DNA of 64,000 nucleotides from Larkinella humicola (GTDB lineage Bacteria; Bacteroidota; Bacteroidia; Cytophagales; Spirosomataceae), in assembly GCF_008727875.1 (NCBI RefSeq), contig NZ_VTWS01000003.1, forward strand, positions 124,001-188,000, in the 5' to 3' direction. Both the position numbers and the translations under genes were made by a program. Shown here piece after piece: positions 50,304-58,211 of this stretch (position 1 is its first letter; each line of letters starts with the position of its first letter). A model generated the notes under the pieces. The model was not told the DNA's origin, searched no databases, and was given only the letters and a program-made list of their open reading frames with translations.

Positions 50304-51320
50304 TTGAAAAACATTCTAAAATACGGCATTTCGCTCAGCATTGCCGCCGGATTGCTCTGGTACGTGTTCAAGGACATCGACCGGGCGGCCATGTTCGACG
50401 CGTTCAGCAAAGCCGACTATACCTGGATTGCCGTGTCGGGCTTGCTGACGGTAGTGGCCCACTGGAGCCGGGCCTATCGCTGGAGTCTGCTGCTCGAACC
50501 GGTGGTGGGCTATCGGCCCGCGATTGTCAACACGACCCTGGGCGTTCTGACCGGTTATTTTGCCAATCTGGTGGTGCCGCGCATGGGCGAAGTCACCCGC
50601 TGCGGGACGCTCAACCGGCTGGAGGGCGTTCCCGTCAATGTCAGTTTCGGTACCGTTGTGGCCGAGCGGATTATCGATGTCGTGGTGCTGTTTCTCCTCC
50701 TCGGTGCCACCTTTCTGATCGAATTCAACCGGCTCAGCACGTTCCTGATGGACTTTTTCGCATCCAAATTCAACATGGCCGGTCTGCGCGATAACACCTG
50801 GTTGCTGGTCATTCTGGTTGGCTGTCTGCTTGGGTTTGCGGTAATGATCTGGGTTTTTTACACCCGTTACAAAGAGGTTCTTCGTCAGAAACCGTTCTAC
50901 CAGCGCGTTGAAAAGTTTGTGGTCGGCCTGCTTGAAGGCTTGCTGAGTGTCCGCAAGTTGAAAAACCCCTGGGCATTCATTCTTCACACGGTGCTGATCT
51001 GGACAATGTACTATTTCATGTCGTTTGTGCTGTTTTCGGCCATGCCCCAAACCGCCGACCTCGGTTGGCGCGCGGGTCTGACCATTCTGATCATGGGTGC
51101 GTTGGGAATGGCCGCTCCCGTTCAGGGCGGTGCCGGAACGTTCAACATTCTGGTTGGGGCAGCATTGGCGCTTTACGGGATCAGTAACCAGGATGGGGCC
51201 ACGCTGGCGACGCTGATGCTGTTTACGCAGTGGTTCTACGTCGTGGTGCTGGGCGCGCTGAGTTTCCTGATTGTGATGCTGAAAGGCCGAAATCCGCAAC
51301 AGGTAGTTGGCGCGGAGTGA
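50304..51320 (+). CDS. UPF0104/AglD2-type flippase-like membrane protein
   Basis: A 338-residue integral membrane protein of the lysylphosphatidylglycerol synthase TM region family (DUF2156-free form), with about eight hydrophobic segments. ILKYGISLSIAAGLLWYVFK at the start, HWSRAYRWSLLLEPV, NTTLGVLTGYFANLVVPRMG (followed by E and RCG) and GMAAPVQGGAGTFNILVGAA are the hallmark blocks. The start is TTG. Members are thought to move lipids or lipid-linked sugars; the substrate here is unknown. Flanked by two inverted repeats of the ATGGTTAAA type. Confidence 0.88.
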   Translation: MKNILKYGISLSIAAGLLWYVFKDIDRAAMFDAFSKADYTWIAVSGLLTVVAHWSRAYRWSLLLEPVVGYRPAIVNTTLGVLTGYFANLVVPRMGEVTRCGTLNRLEGVPVNVSFGTVVAERIIDVVVLFLLLGATFLIEFNRLSTFLMDFFASKFNMAGLRDNTWLLVILVGCLLGFAVMIWVFYTRYKEVLRQKPFYQRVEKFVVGLLEGLLSVRKLKNPWAFILHTVLIWTMYYFMSFVLFSAMPQTADLGWRAGLTILIMGALGMAAPVQGGAGTFNILVGAALALYGISNQDGATLATLMLFTQWFYVVVLGALSFLIVMLKGRNPQQVVGAE

Positions 51321-51329
51321 TGATAAGAT

Positions 51330-51420
51330 GGATGGTTAAACATGGTTGAATGGTTAAAAATGGTTGTTTAAAAACAAGCCATCCAACCATTTAACCATGT
51401 TTAACCATGTTTAACCATCC
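51330..51420. repeat. Inverted repeat of ATGGTTAAA words, copy 2
   Basis: Left arm 51330-51366 and right arm 51384-51420 are each 37 bases and complementary at most positions; each arm is four copies of a GGTTAAACAT/GGTTGAAT word. It lies between two co-directional genes, directly after the flippase-like stop. Confidence 0.88.
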
Positions 51421-51439
51421 TTCAACCCTTTAAAACAAA

Positions 51440-51928
51440 ATGACCGAATCCAAAATCCTCAGCCGGGATCAGGCCGTTGCGTTAGCCGAACAGTGGCACG
51501 CTGAGGGGCAGCAACTGGTTTTCACGAATGGCTGTTTCGATATTCTGCACCTGGGTCATGTCGATTACCTGGAAAAAGCCCGTCAATTCGGCGACAAATT
51601 GATTCTGGGGTTGAATACCGATGCGTCTGTCAGTTGCATCAAAGGGCCACTGCGCCCCGTTGTCAACGAATACGCCCGCGCCCGACTGATGGCTTCGCTG
51701 GCGTTTGTCGATGCGGTCGTTCTCTTCGGTGAGTCCACACCGCTTGACTTGATTCAGGCGTTGAAACCGGATGTGCTGGTCAAAGGCGACGACTACGCCG
51801 TCAGTGCCATCGTGGGTGCTGATTTTGTGCTGGAAAACGGCGGACGGGTGCAAACCATTCCGCTCGTGGCGGGTTATTCCACCACGGCGCTAATTGGAAA
51901 AATCCGCCACGCTTACCCGGAAGGATGA
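51440..51928 (+). CDS. rfaE2: D-glycero-beta-D-manno-heptose 1-phosphate adenylyltransferase
   Basis: A 162-residue nucleotidyltransferase that makes ADP-heptose from heptose-1-phosphate, as separate HldE C-domain proteins do. QLVFTNGCFDILHLGHVDYL contains the HxGH motif, LGLNTDASVSCIKGPLRPVV the substrate loop, and DVLVKGDDYAVSAIVGADFV with TIPLVAGYSTTALIGKIRHA closes the domain. In Bacteroidota the kinase half is encoded elsewhere. It points to heptose in LPS core or a related glycan. Alternative nucleotidyltransferase functions (glycerol-3-phosphate type) are less likely because of the C-terminal motifs. Confidence 0.9.
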   Translation: MTESKILSRDQAVALAEQWHAEGQQLVFTNGCFDILHLGHVDYLEKARQFGDKLILGLNTDASVSCIKGPLRPVVNEYARARLMASLAFVDAVVLFGESTPLDLIQALKPDVLVKGDDYAVSAIVGADFVLENGGRVQTIPLVAGYSTTALIGKIRHAYPEG

Positions 51929-52076
51929 TTTTCCCAAAACCGGGATCAACGGTTGCCTGTATGGATAAACAATGAACTGTTTTTTTGGTGATATTTGTTA
52001 AGTTAGTATAGTGATCCACACTACTGTTTAACCATGTACTCTTAATCGCACCGGCGACCCCGGTCTTTCTTGAATT

Positions 52077-52763
52077 ATGCCTGGAATCTGGATTATTTTC
52101 ATCATTTTCGCTCTCCTGAGTGCCGGTATTAGCTGGCGTCTGCGAAGCAAGTTTAACGAGTATTCACAAATCGGACTAAGCAACGGTTTGAGTGGCAAGG
52201 AGATTGCCGAGCGAATGCTCCATGAAAACAACATTTTCGACGTTCGCGTCCTCTCGGTGGAAGGAATGCTGACCGACCACTATAACCCGCAGGATAAAAC
52301 CGTTAACCTGAGCGCCGATGTCTACTACGGGCGAAGCGTATCGGCTGCGGCTGTGGCAGCCCACGAATGCGGTCACGCCGTGCAACACGCGACGGCCTAC
52401 GGTCCGCTTAAACTGCGTTCGGCGATGGTGCCGTTCCTGACGGTTTCGTCGAGTTACCTGCAATGGATCATCCTGATCGGTATTTTGCTGATCAACACCA
52501 CCATCATTCCGCTGGCGGTTGGGGTGGCGTTGTTTGCCGTGACGACGCTGTTCAGTTTTGTAACGCTGCCCGTCGAATTCGACGCCAGCCGCCGGGCCCT
52601 AGCCTGGGTGCAAAGCCGGAACATCGTCAACCAGCGGGAATACGGTTTTGCCAAAGATGCCCTCTGGTGGGCGGCCATGACCTACGTGGTAGCCGCACTC
52701 GGTTCGCTGGCCACGCTGCTGTATTACGCCAGTCTGCTGATGGGTGGTCGCCGGAGCGACTAA
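52077..52763 (+). CDS. Membrane zinc metallopeptidase (YugP family)
   Basis: A 228-residue inner-membrane peptidase-like protein. An N-terminal helix (MPGIWIIFIIFALLSAGIS) is followed by SNGLSGKEIAERMLHENNIF, DHYNPQDKTVNLSADVYYGR and the zinc-binding HECGHAVQH (HExxH type) near 103, then three C-terminal membrane segments with LPVEFDASRRALAWVQSRNI, whose Glu and Asp are the third-ligand region. Physiological substrate unknown; relatives are presumed to take part in membrane protein quality control. Monocistronic, with a terminator after the stop. Confidence 0.92.
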   Translation: MPGIWIIFIIFALLSAGISWRLRSKFNEYSQIGLSNGLSGKEIAERMLHENNIFDVRVLSVEGMLTDHYNPQDKTVNLSADVYYGRSVSAAAVAAHECGHAVQHATAYGPLKLRSAMVPFLTVSSSYLQWIILIGILLINTTIIPLAVGVALFAVTTLFSFVTLPVEFDASRRALAWVQSRNIVNQREYGFAKDALWWAAMTYVVAALGSLATLLYYASLLMGGRRSD

Positions 52764-52787
52764 GTTTAGAATTTATTTATTTTTGTC

Positions 52788-52825
52788 AAGAGGGTACTAC
52801 GTAAAATAGCGTGGTACCCTCTTTT
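52788..52825 (+). terminator. Terminator of the zinc-peptidase gene
   Basis: AAGAGGGTACTACGT pairs with AGCGTGGTACCCTCTT (one mismatch), ending in TTTT, 25 bases after the stop. Confidence 0.75.
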
Positions 52826-52832
52826 GCATGAT

Positions 52833-52900
52833 ATCCCCTAAAGGGGACTTTTGCATTCAGTTTAAGCTATGTCCAAGTCCAGTTAAGGGGATTTAGGGGC
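52833..52900. repeat. Degenerate palindrome, CCTAAATCCC family, copy 3
   Basis: ATCCCCTAAAGGGGACTT (52833-52850) pairs with 52875-52892 with three mismatches. It keeps GTCCAAGTCC before the right arm and GATTTAGGGGC at its end, but has lost the outer left tip, so it is an older copy. Confidence 0.75.
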
Positions 52901-52922
52901 ATCCAGACCCCGTTCCCTGCGA

Positions 52923-52956
52923 TAAAAAAGCCCATAGGGAGACCCTATAGGCTTTC
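52923..52956 (-). terminator. Terminator of the permease gene
   Basis: On the minus strand AGAAAGCCTATAGGG pairs with CCCTATGGGCTT, followed by TTTTTTATC. About 165 bases after the permease stop. Confidence 0.7.
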
Positions 52957-53121
52957 TGCATTATTGCGAGATGTAAAGATTAATTCCAATTGGAAAACCG
53001 CTTAAACCGTTAATAGACCGCCACGATTTCCGGGTCACAAGATAGTATTAATTATTATTGCCTGTACAATCAATTAATAAATTATTGCATTATTTTTCTA
53101 TTCAGGGTTTAAAACTGCTGG

Positions 53122-54789
53122 TTACGGAGCGGTTTCGGCAGCCAGTTTGCTTTTCCGGTAGCCGTACGAAAAGTAAATTACCAGACCGATGACCAGCCAA
53201 ACCAGGAAAATGGCCCAGTTGCTGATGCCCAGTTCAGTCATCAGATAGAGGTTGGTCAGAATGCCTAAAACCGGGAGAAGGGAGAAATTGTACCGAAACG
53301 AGAGAACAGAGAACAGCGCCCAGGTAAGCCAGAAAACCGCCAGCAACGGTTTTTCCTGCATCCCACTCAGCAGACCGCCCGCCCGCAAAACCAGAAACAT
53401 CGCGACGACCAGCGCCAGGCCGATGATGTATTTGCCGTTGATGTAAGGTACTTTAAACTTCGAATGTTTGGAAAGGCCCTTGGCGTCCAGAAACAGAATA
53501 CCGGCGCAAACGAGAATAAAGGCGAAGAAGGTTCCGACGCTCGTGAGGTCGATAAAAAACTGCATATCGAGAAACAACGACGGGATGGCGACCAGAAAAC
53601 CGGTTACAATGGTGGCAAACGAAGGCGTCCGGTAGCGCGGATGAATTTTGGAGAAACGCGGCCACAACAAGCCATCGCGGCTCATGGTCATCCAAATGCG
53701 GGGCTGACCCAGTTGGTATACCAGCAACGCGCTGGTGATGGCAACAACGGCACTAACCGAAATCACCCCCGCAATCGCGTCGAGCCCCACTTTCTGGAAA
53801 ACATACGCCAGTGGATCATCAACGCCCAGTTCCTTGTAATTTACCATCCCGGTCAACACCAGCGTAATCAGCACGTACAGAACCGTACAGATAATCAGAC
53901 AGTAAATCATCGCCCGGGGTAGATCACGCTGCGGATTTTTGCACTCTTCCGCCGTAGTCGAGATGGAATCGAAACCGATGAAGGCAAAGAACACCGAAGC
54001 TACTCCGCTCAACACCCCCGCAACACCATTGGGTGCAAACGGTGACCAGTTTTCCGGTTTGACGTAAAAGGCTCCGGCGGCAATGACCAAACCGATGACG
54101 GCCAGTTTCAGAACCACCAGCAGGTTGCTGGCAGCCCGGGATTCCTTGATGCCGACGTAGACCAAAGCCGTGATCAAAACCGTGACAAAACCGGCGGGCA
54201 AGTCGGCAATGAATTTCAAACTTCCGAGTGCCGGAGCATCTTGAAAAGCCTGCGCCAGTTCCCGGGTGTGCGCCGGTAACTCAGCGGGTGTGGCACTGGC
54301 CTGCACGAGCGCATACGCTTTAGCCGCCGATCCATAGTCCGTGGCCCAGTACGACGGAAAATGAACTCCGAACCCTTCGAGCATCGACGTAAAATATTCG
54401 GACCATGAAATGGCTACAACCATGTTGCTGACGGCATATTCCAGAATGAGCGCCCAACCGATAATCCAGGCGAAAATCTCCCCGAACGACACGTACGCGT
54501 AGGTGTAGGCACTGCCGCTGACCGGCACGGTGGAGGCAAACTGGGCGTAACTGAGGGCGGTAAAAACGCAGGCAATGGCCGTGAAGACAAACAGCAGCGA
54601 GACCGCCGGACCGCCGTTGACACTGGCCCGTCCGATGGTGCTGAAAATACCGGCTCCAATGATGGCCGCGATTCCAAACGAAGTCAGGTCGCGGACGCCC
54701 AGCACCTTGTTCATGTGTGACGCATGTCCTTCGTCCACATCGGCGATGGCTTTTACAACCGATTTTTTCCGGAATACAGAGTCACTCAT
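53122..54789 (-). CDS. APC-family amino acid permease
   Basis: A 555-residue cation-coupled amino acid transporter of the inner membrane. LGVRDLTSFGIAAIIGAGIF is the conserved first helix, followed by about 12 membrane segments, FFAFIGFDSISTTAEECKNP (the CAT/APC signature), and an inserted hydrophilic loop of about 60 residues between helices (YGSAAKAYALVQASATPAEL). The short C-terminus (YGYRKSKLAAETAP) is cytoplasmic. Substrate is probably a cationic or neutral amino acid but cannot be fixed from sequence. Its start is 11 bases beyond the stop of the LprI-like gene. Confidence 0.92.
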   Translation of the reverse strand: MSDSVFRKKSVVKAIADVDEGHASHMNKVLGVRDLTSFGIAAIIGAGIFSTIGRASVNGGPAVSLLFVFTAIACVFTALSYAQFASTVPVSGSAYTYAYVSFGEIFAWIIGWALILEYAVSNMVVAISWSEYFTSMLEGFGVHFPSYWATDYGSAAKAYALVQASATPAELPAHTRELAQAFQDAPALGSLKFIADLPAGFVTVLITALVYVGIKESRAASNLLVVLKLAVIGLVIAAGAFYVKPENWSPFAPNGVAGVLSGVASVFFAFIGFDSISTTAEECKNPQRDLPRAMIYCLIICTVLYVLITLVLTGMVNYKELGVDDPLAYVFQKVGLDAIAGVISVSAVVAITSALLVYQLGQPRIWMTMSRDGLLWPRFSKIHPRYRTPSFATIVTGFLVAIPSLFLDMQFFIDLTSVGTFFAFILVCAGILFLDAKGLSKHSKFKVPYINGKYIIGLALVVAMFLVLRAGGLLSGMQEKPLLAVFWLTWALFSVLSFRYNFSLLPVLGILTNLYLMTELGISNWAIFLVWLVIGLVIYFSYGYRKSKLAAETAP

Positions 54790-54800
54790 AAGGCTGGTGT

Positions 54801-55244
54801 CTATTGTCTAAGTTTGCGTTCGGCTACTAATTCTTTCAATTCGGCAATCCGGCTCAGGGTGGTGGCTTCCTTGCAATTGGCAATCACCATCAGCAACGCG
54901 GAACCACCTTCGTACATTTTCTCGTAAATTTTGCAGTGGGCATCGCGGTAAACGATCCACTGCCGCTGGGCTTCCATCACGATGGTTTTCTCGTCTTTCG
55001 AAACCAGCCCGATCAACTGTTTGTAAACCGCATTCAATTCGTGGTCGGCTTTCTGAAACCGCATCTGGGCGCATAAATTCATCTCCGTCTGCGTTTGGGC
55101 GCTGTCACAGTTGGTGAGGACATCCGGCGGATGACTGAGAATATCGATGTGTTCCAGTGCGGGACTTTGGGCCGCCGGTCGCTGCGCCCAGGTACTGATG
55201 GCCATCAGGCAGCCCACTACCATGCCGATGTGCTTCGTTCTCAT
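54801..55244 (-). CDS. LprI-like (DUF1311) secreted protein
   Basis: A 147-residue exported protein. The ATG at 55244 gives the signal peptide MRTKHIGMVVGCLMAISTWA, cleaved before QRP; the frame is open to 55385 but that extension overlaps the GldA promoter. The DUF1311 domain is seen in NCDSAQTQTEMNLCAQMRFQ, KADHELNAVYKQLI and EAQRQWIVYRDAHCKIYEKM, with paired cysteines. Relatives include lysozyme inhibitor LprI, so a role in protecting the envelope is possible. It is upstream of the permease gene in the same direction and divergent from gldA. Confidence 0.85.
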   Translation of the reverse strand: MRTKHIGMVVGCLMAISTWAQRPAAQSPALEHIDILSHPPDVLTNCDSAQTQTEMNLCAQMRFQKADHELNAVYKQLIGLVSKDEKTIVMEAQRQWIVYRDAHCKIYEKMYEGGSALLMVIANCKEATTLSRIAELKELVAERKLRQ

Positions 55245-55399
55245 TGCAGTTGTTTCAACCCGTTTCAGGTTGAACGGAAGGCTAAAAATAAAAATTGTTT
55301 TTGGTATTAAAAGCGGTTTCCCAAAAACGCCGTTAATACAGGGACATTCCATTGTTTTTTTACCTTGTACACTGTCTCTTTGCATTTTCGTATTGACCG

Positions 55400-56341
55400 A
55401 TGTCCATTCTGGTACAAAACCTGACCAAACGATACGCCCAAACCGGCGAAACGGCCCAGCGCGCGGTCGACGACATTTCCTTTTCCGTTCAGCCGGGTGA
55501 GATCGTGGGATTTCTGGGTCCCAACGGGGCCGGGAAGTCCACGACGATGAAAATTGCGACGGCGTATCTGCCCCCTACCGAAGGCACGGTTGTCGTGAAT
55601 GGTTTTGACGTTCGCACGAATTCAATCGATGTACGGCGAAGTTTGGGCTATCTGCCGGAGCATAATCCGCTCTACCTCGACATGTACGTGAAGGAGTTTC
55701 TGCACTTCGCGGGATCGCTCCACGGTTTGCGGGGTTCCGGGCTGAGTCGGCGGGTCACGGAGATGATCGGGCTGGTGGGGCTGGAACTGGAGCAACGCAA
55801 AAAAATCGGGCAGTTGTCGAAAGGCTACCGGCAGCGCGTCGGGCTGGCGCAGGCGCTGATTCACAACCCGCCCGTTCTGATTCTGGACGAACCCACCACG
55901 GGACTCGACCCCAATCAGCTGACGGAAATCCGCCAGGTGATTCGGGAAGTGGGCCGCGAAAAAACCGTGTTGTTTTCAACCCACATCATGCAGGAAGTCG
56001 AAGCCCTCTGCGAGCGGGTCATCATCATCAACCGGGGCCGGATTGTGGCGGATGGGCCATTGAGTCAATTGCGGGAAACGTCCGACGGGTCGGTCGCTAT
56101 TGTGGCCGAGTTTGAACAGGGTCTCGAGGATGTTGCGGTGTTGAACACGCTTCCCGGCATTCTGCGGATCGAGCCCCTTGGCGAAAACCGCTACCGGCTG
56201 ACGGCTCACAAAGACAGCGACCTGCGAGCTGCTGTTTTCCGGTTAGCCGCCGACAAAAACCTCACCCTCGTCGGCCTGAAACAGCTGGAAAGCAATCTGG
56301 AGGGGGTATTTAAACAATTGACAACACCGACCAATCAATAA
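55400..56341 (+). CDS. gldA: Gliding motility ABC transporter ATP-binding protein GldA
   Basis: The ATPase of the GldAFG transporter needed for gliding in Flavobacterium. The 313-residue protein has Walker A in FLGPNGAGKSTTMKIATAYL, the Q-loop region YLPEHNPLYLDMYVKEFLHF (typical of GldA), signature LSKGYRQRVGLAQALIHNPP, and Walker B LILDEPTTGLDPNQL. The C-terminal part (LPGILRIEPLGENRYRLTAH) is the GldA-type extension. gldF and gldG are not next to it in this window. Divergent from the LprI-like gene. Confidence 0.92.
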   Translation: MSILVQNLTKRYAQTGETAQRAVDDISFSVQPGEIVGFLGPNGAGKSTTMKIATAYLPPTEGTVVVNGFDVRTNSIDVRRSLGYLPEHNPLYLDMYVKEFLHFAGSLHGLRGSGLSRRVTEMIGLVGLELEQRKKIGQLSKGYRQRVGLAQALIHNPPVLILDEPTTGLDPNQLTEIRQVIREVGREKTVLFSTHIMQEVEALCERVIIINRGRIVADGPLSQLRETSDGSVAIVAEFEQGLEDVAVLNTLPGILRIEPLGENRYRLTAHKDSDLRAAVFRLAADKNLTLVGLKQLESNLEGVFKQLTTPTNQ

Positions 56342-56343
56342 CG

Positions 56344-56421
56344 AATACTGAACGCTGAATAGCGAATAACGAAGTGGCGTTGCCTCCTTATTTCGTTATT
56401 CGCTATTCAGCGTTCGGTATT
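56344..56421. repeat. Inverted repeat of AATACTGAACGC words
   Basis: Arms 56344-56373 and 56392-56421 pair over 30 bases with one mismatch; the loop contains GTGGCGTTGCCTCC. The arm is a chain of related words (GAATACTGAA, GCTGAATAGC, GAATAACGAA). It starts right after the gldA stop, between converging genes, and may serve as terminator. Confidence 0.9.
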
Positions 56422-56439
56422 CAGTATTTAATTTTTACT

Positions 56440-56976
56440 TCACTTTCGGGCCGTCGCCAGCAATGGATACTGGTCGAAGATGGATCGGACAATGCCTTTG
56501 AAGTAATTGTTCTTGAAGTTCGGATTTCGGGTGACCCTCGATGCGTAGCCTTTCCAGATCACCTGATAGGTCTCGGCATCAATCAATGAAATCATCAGCG
56601 TTCCCTCGTCAAGGTTGTAGTCGATGCGTTTGTAGGTGGCATCGCCATCTTCACTCACCACCCAGTCCTTGATAACCGGTTGTTGATACCCTCTGAAACG
56701 CAGATCGTTGCGGAAAATATTGTAGGAAATCAGCAGATTGGGACCCCGGTTGGCCACTTTGTAGCCCCGTGCTTCCATTTGGTGACGAATGGCTTCCTGA
56801 ATGTCCGAGCAAAGCAGGGTGGAGTCGATGTACTCACATTCCAGAAAGTTAAAAGATTCATAGTTTTTAAAATGCCCTTCGTAGCTGTAATCGTGCTCAA
56901 CGAATAATTTCCCAGGCATGCATCCGGCCAGCGAAACCACAGCCAGTAACACAAGAACGCCGATAAAATGTTTCAT
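56440..56976 (-). CDS. DUF4136 lipoprotein
   Basis: A 178-residue lipoprotein (signal MKHFIGVLVLLAVVSLAGC, Cys19). The DUF4136 domain shows FVEHDYSYEGHFKNYESFNF, QEAIRHQMEARGYKVANRGP, NLLISYNI and DAETYQVIWKGYASRVTRNP, with QYPLLATARK at the end. Family members sit in the outer membrane, function unknown. It is monocistronic; the gap of 135 bases to aroB holds its promoter. Confidence 0.9.
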   Translation of the reverse strand: MKHFIGVLVLLAVVSLAGCMPGKLFVEHDYSYEGHFKNYESFNFLECEYIDSTLLCSDIQEAIRHQMEARGYKVANRGPNLLISYNIFRNDLRFRGYQQPVIKDWVVSEDGDATYKRIDYNLDEGTLMISLIDAETYQVIWKGYASRVTRNPNFKNNYFKGIVRSIFDQYPLLATARK

Positions 56977-57111
56977 AAACGGACTGTTTAACAGGGTTGT
57001 AAAGTTAGAATCGTATAGACAAACTGGTTAAAAATGAATGGTACTATTGGTATAGTAATGGTCTAGCTATAAGATTCAAAAACCGTTTGAACGGCCCGCT
57101 TACAGACTAGT

Positions 57112-58137
57112 TTAGGTTCGATAATAATCCAATGCCCGGCGCATTTCTGCTTTCGTCACCAGCACATCGTAGGTGCAACTTCCCGGTCCGTCCAGCAAGG
57201 CCATCCGAACCTCGCCATTGCGGTTTTTCTTGTCCTGCAACGTCAGCTTCAACACCGGCTCCAGGTCGGCATCCGTGAGTTTAACACGGCCATAGATGGA
57301 AAACAGATACTCTTCAATCTGTTCCAGCAATCCTGTTTCGATCAACCCTTTGCGCTTGGCGATAAAAGCCTCGGCAATCATACCGGCGGCAATGGCTTCA
57401 CCATGCAGCAACCGGTGCTTGGGATCGGCCAGAAAATGGGTTTCGAGCGCATGTCCCAGCGTGTGACCGAAGTTTAATACTTTACGTATTCCCTTCTCGT
57501 TTGGATCTTGCTCGACAATATTTTTTTTCACGCCCACCGAATGCGCCACCAGATCGTTCCAGTCCTGCTGGTGCAGATCCCGGCGACGGATGACATTCCA
57601 TTTGGCCGCATCGGCAATCAGACAATGTTTGATGATTTCGGCAAAGCCCGACCGCAATTCCAACTCCGGTAAGGTTTGAAAGAAAAGGGTGTCGATCAGA
57701 ACGGTTTCCGGTAGTTTGAAGACCCCAATATGGTTTTTAAATCCGTGAAAGTCAATACCTAACTTTCCGCCTACACTCGCATCCACCTGCGACAATAAGG
57801 TGGTTGGAATCTGAATAAAATCGATGCCCCGTTTGTAGGTTGCGGCACAAAAACCGCCTAAATCGCCAATTACGCCCCCTCCAAGATCGATCAGCAGGGC
57901 GTGACGGTCAAATTGGGCGTCGGTCAGGGCTTGCCAGACGGTTTCGCAAGTCGCTAAATTCTTGAATTCTTCCCCTGCCCGAACCGTAATAATCTTATGT
58001 TTCGGTAAAAAATTTTTTATCGCCGGATAGCAAAGACGCTTCGTATTTGCATCGGCCAGAACCGCAATGGCCGAATAATTGTGCTGCTTTAGAAAAGCCG
58101 GCAAGCTTTCGGCCAGGGGTGAAATGTGAACGGACAT
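57112..58137 (-). CDS. aroB: 3-dehydroquinate synthase
   Basis: Second enzyme of the shikimate pathway, converting DAHP to 3-dehydroquinate with NAD and a divalent metal. The 341-residue protein has LIDLGGGVIGDLGGFCAATY and KRGIDFIQIPTTLLSQVDAS (the NAD and phosphate sites), VGGKLGIDFHGFKNHIGVFK, the metal-binding Glu in ELRSGFAEIIKH, and His residues in NFGHTLGHALETHF and LLHGEAIAAGMIAEA. Complete and of normal length. It lies 74 bases after the aminotransferase gene in the same direction. Confidence 0.95.
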   Translation of the reverse strand: MSVHISPLAESLPAFLKQHNYSAIAVLADANTKRLCYPAIKNFLPKHKIITVRAGEEFKNLATCETVWQALTDAQFDRHALLIDLGGGVIGDLGGFCAATYKRGIDFIQIPTTLLSQVDASVGGKLGIDFHGFKNHIGVFKLPETVLIDTLFFQTLPELELRSGFAEIIKHCLIADAAKWNVIRRRDLHQQDWNDLVAHSVGVKKNIVEQDPNEKGIRKVLNFGHTLGHALETHFLADPKHRLLHGEAIAAGMIAEAFIAKRKGLIETGLLEQIEEYLFSIYGRVKLTDADLEPVLKLTLQDKKNRNGEVRMALLDGPGSCTYDVLVTKAEMRRALDYYRT

Positions 58138-58211
58138 AGGTGGTTATATAGAAATCGCTCCCAAAGGTAAGTCTTCAGGAGCGATTTCAAGGTACGAAAG
58201 TCCGTCGGGAC

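Larger units (their letters stand above)
52764..53121. other. Intergenic region with two terminators and one repeat
   Basis: This 358-base gap between converging genes has no gene. It contains a plus-strand terminator (52788-52825), palindrome copy 3 of the CCTAAATCCC family (52833-52900), a minus-strand terminator (52923-52956), and an AT-rich stretch before the permease stop. Confidence 0.7.

Noticed and set aside
50316-51299. 327-codon open frame on the minus strand
   Set aside because: Antisense to the flippase-like membrane gene; its translation is His/Gln-rich low-complexity sequence without family resemblance.
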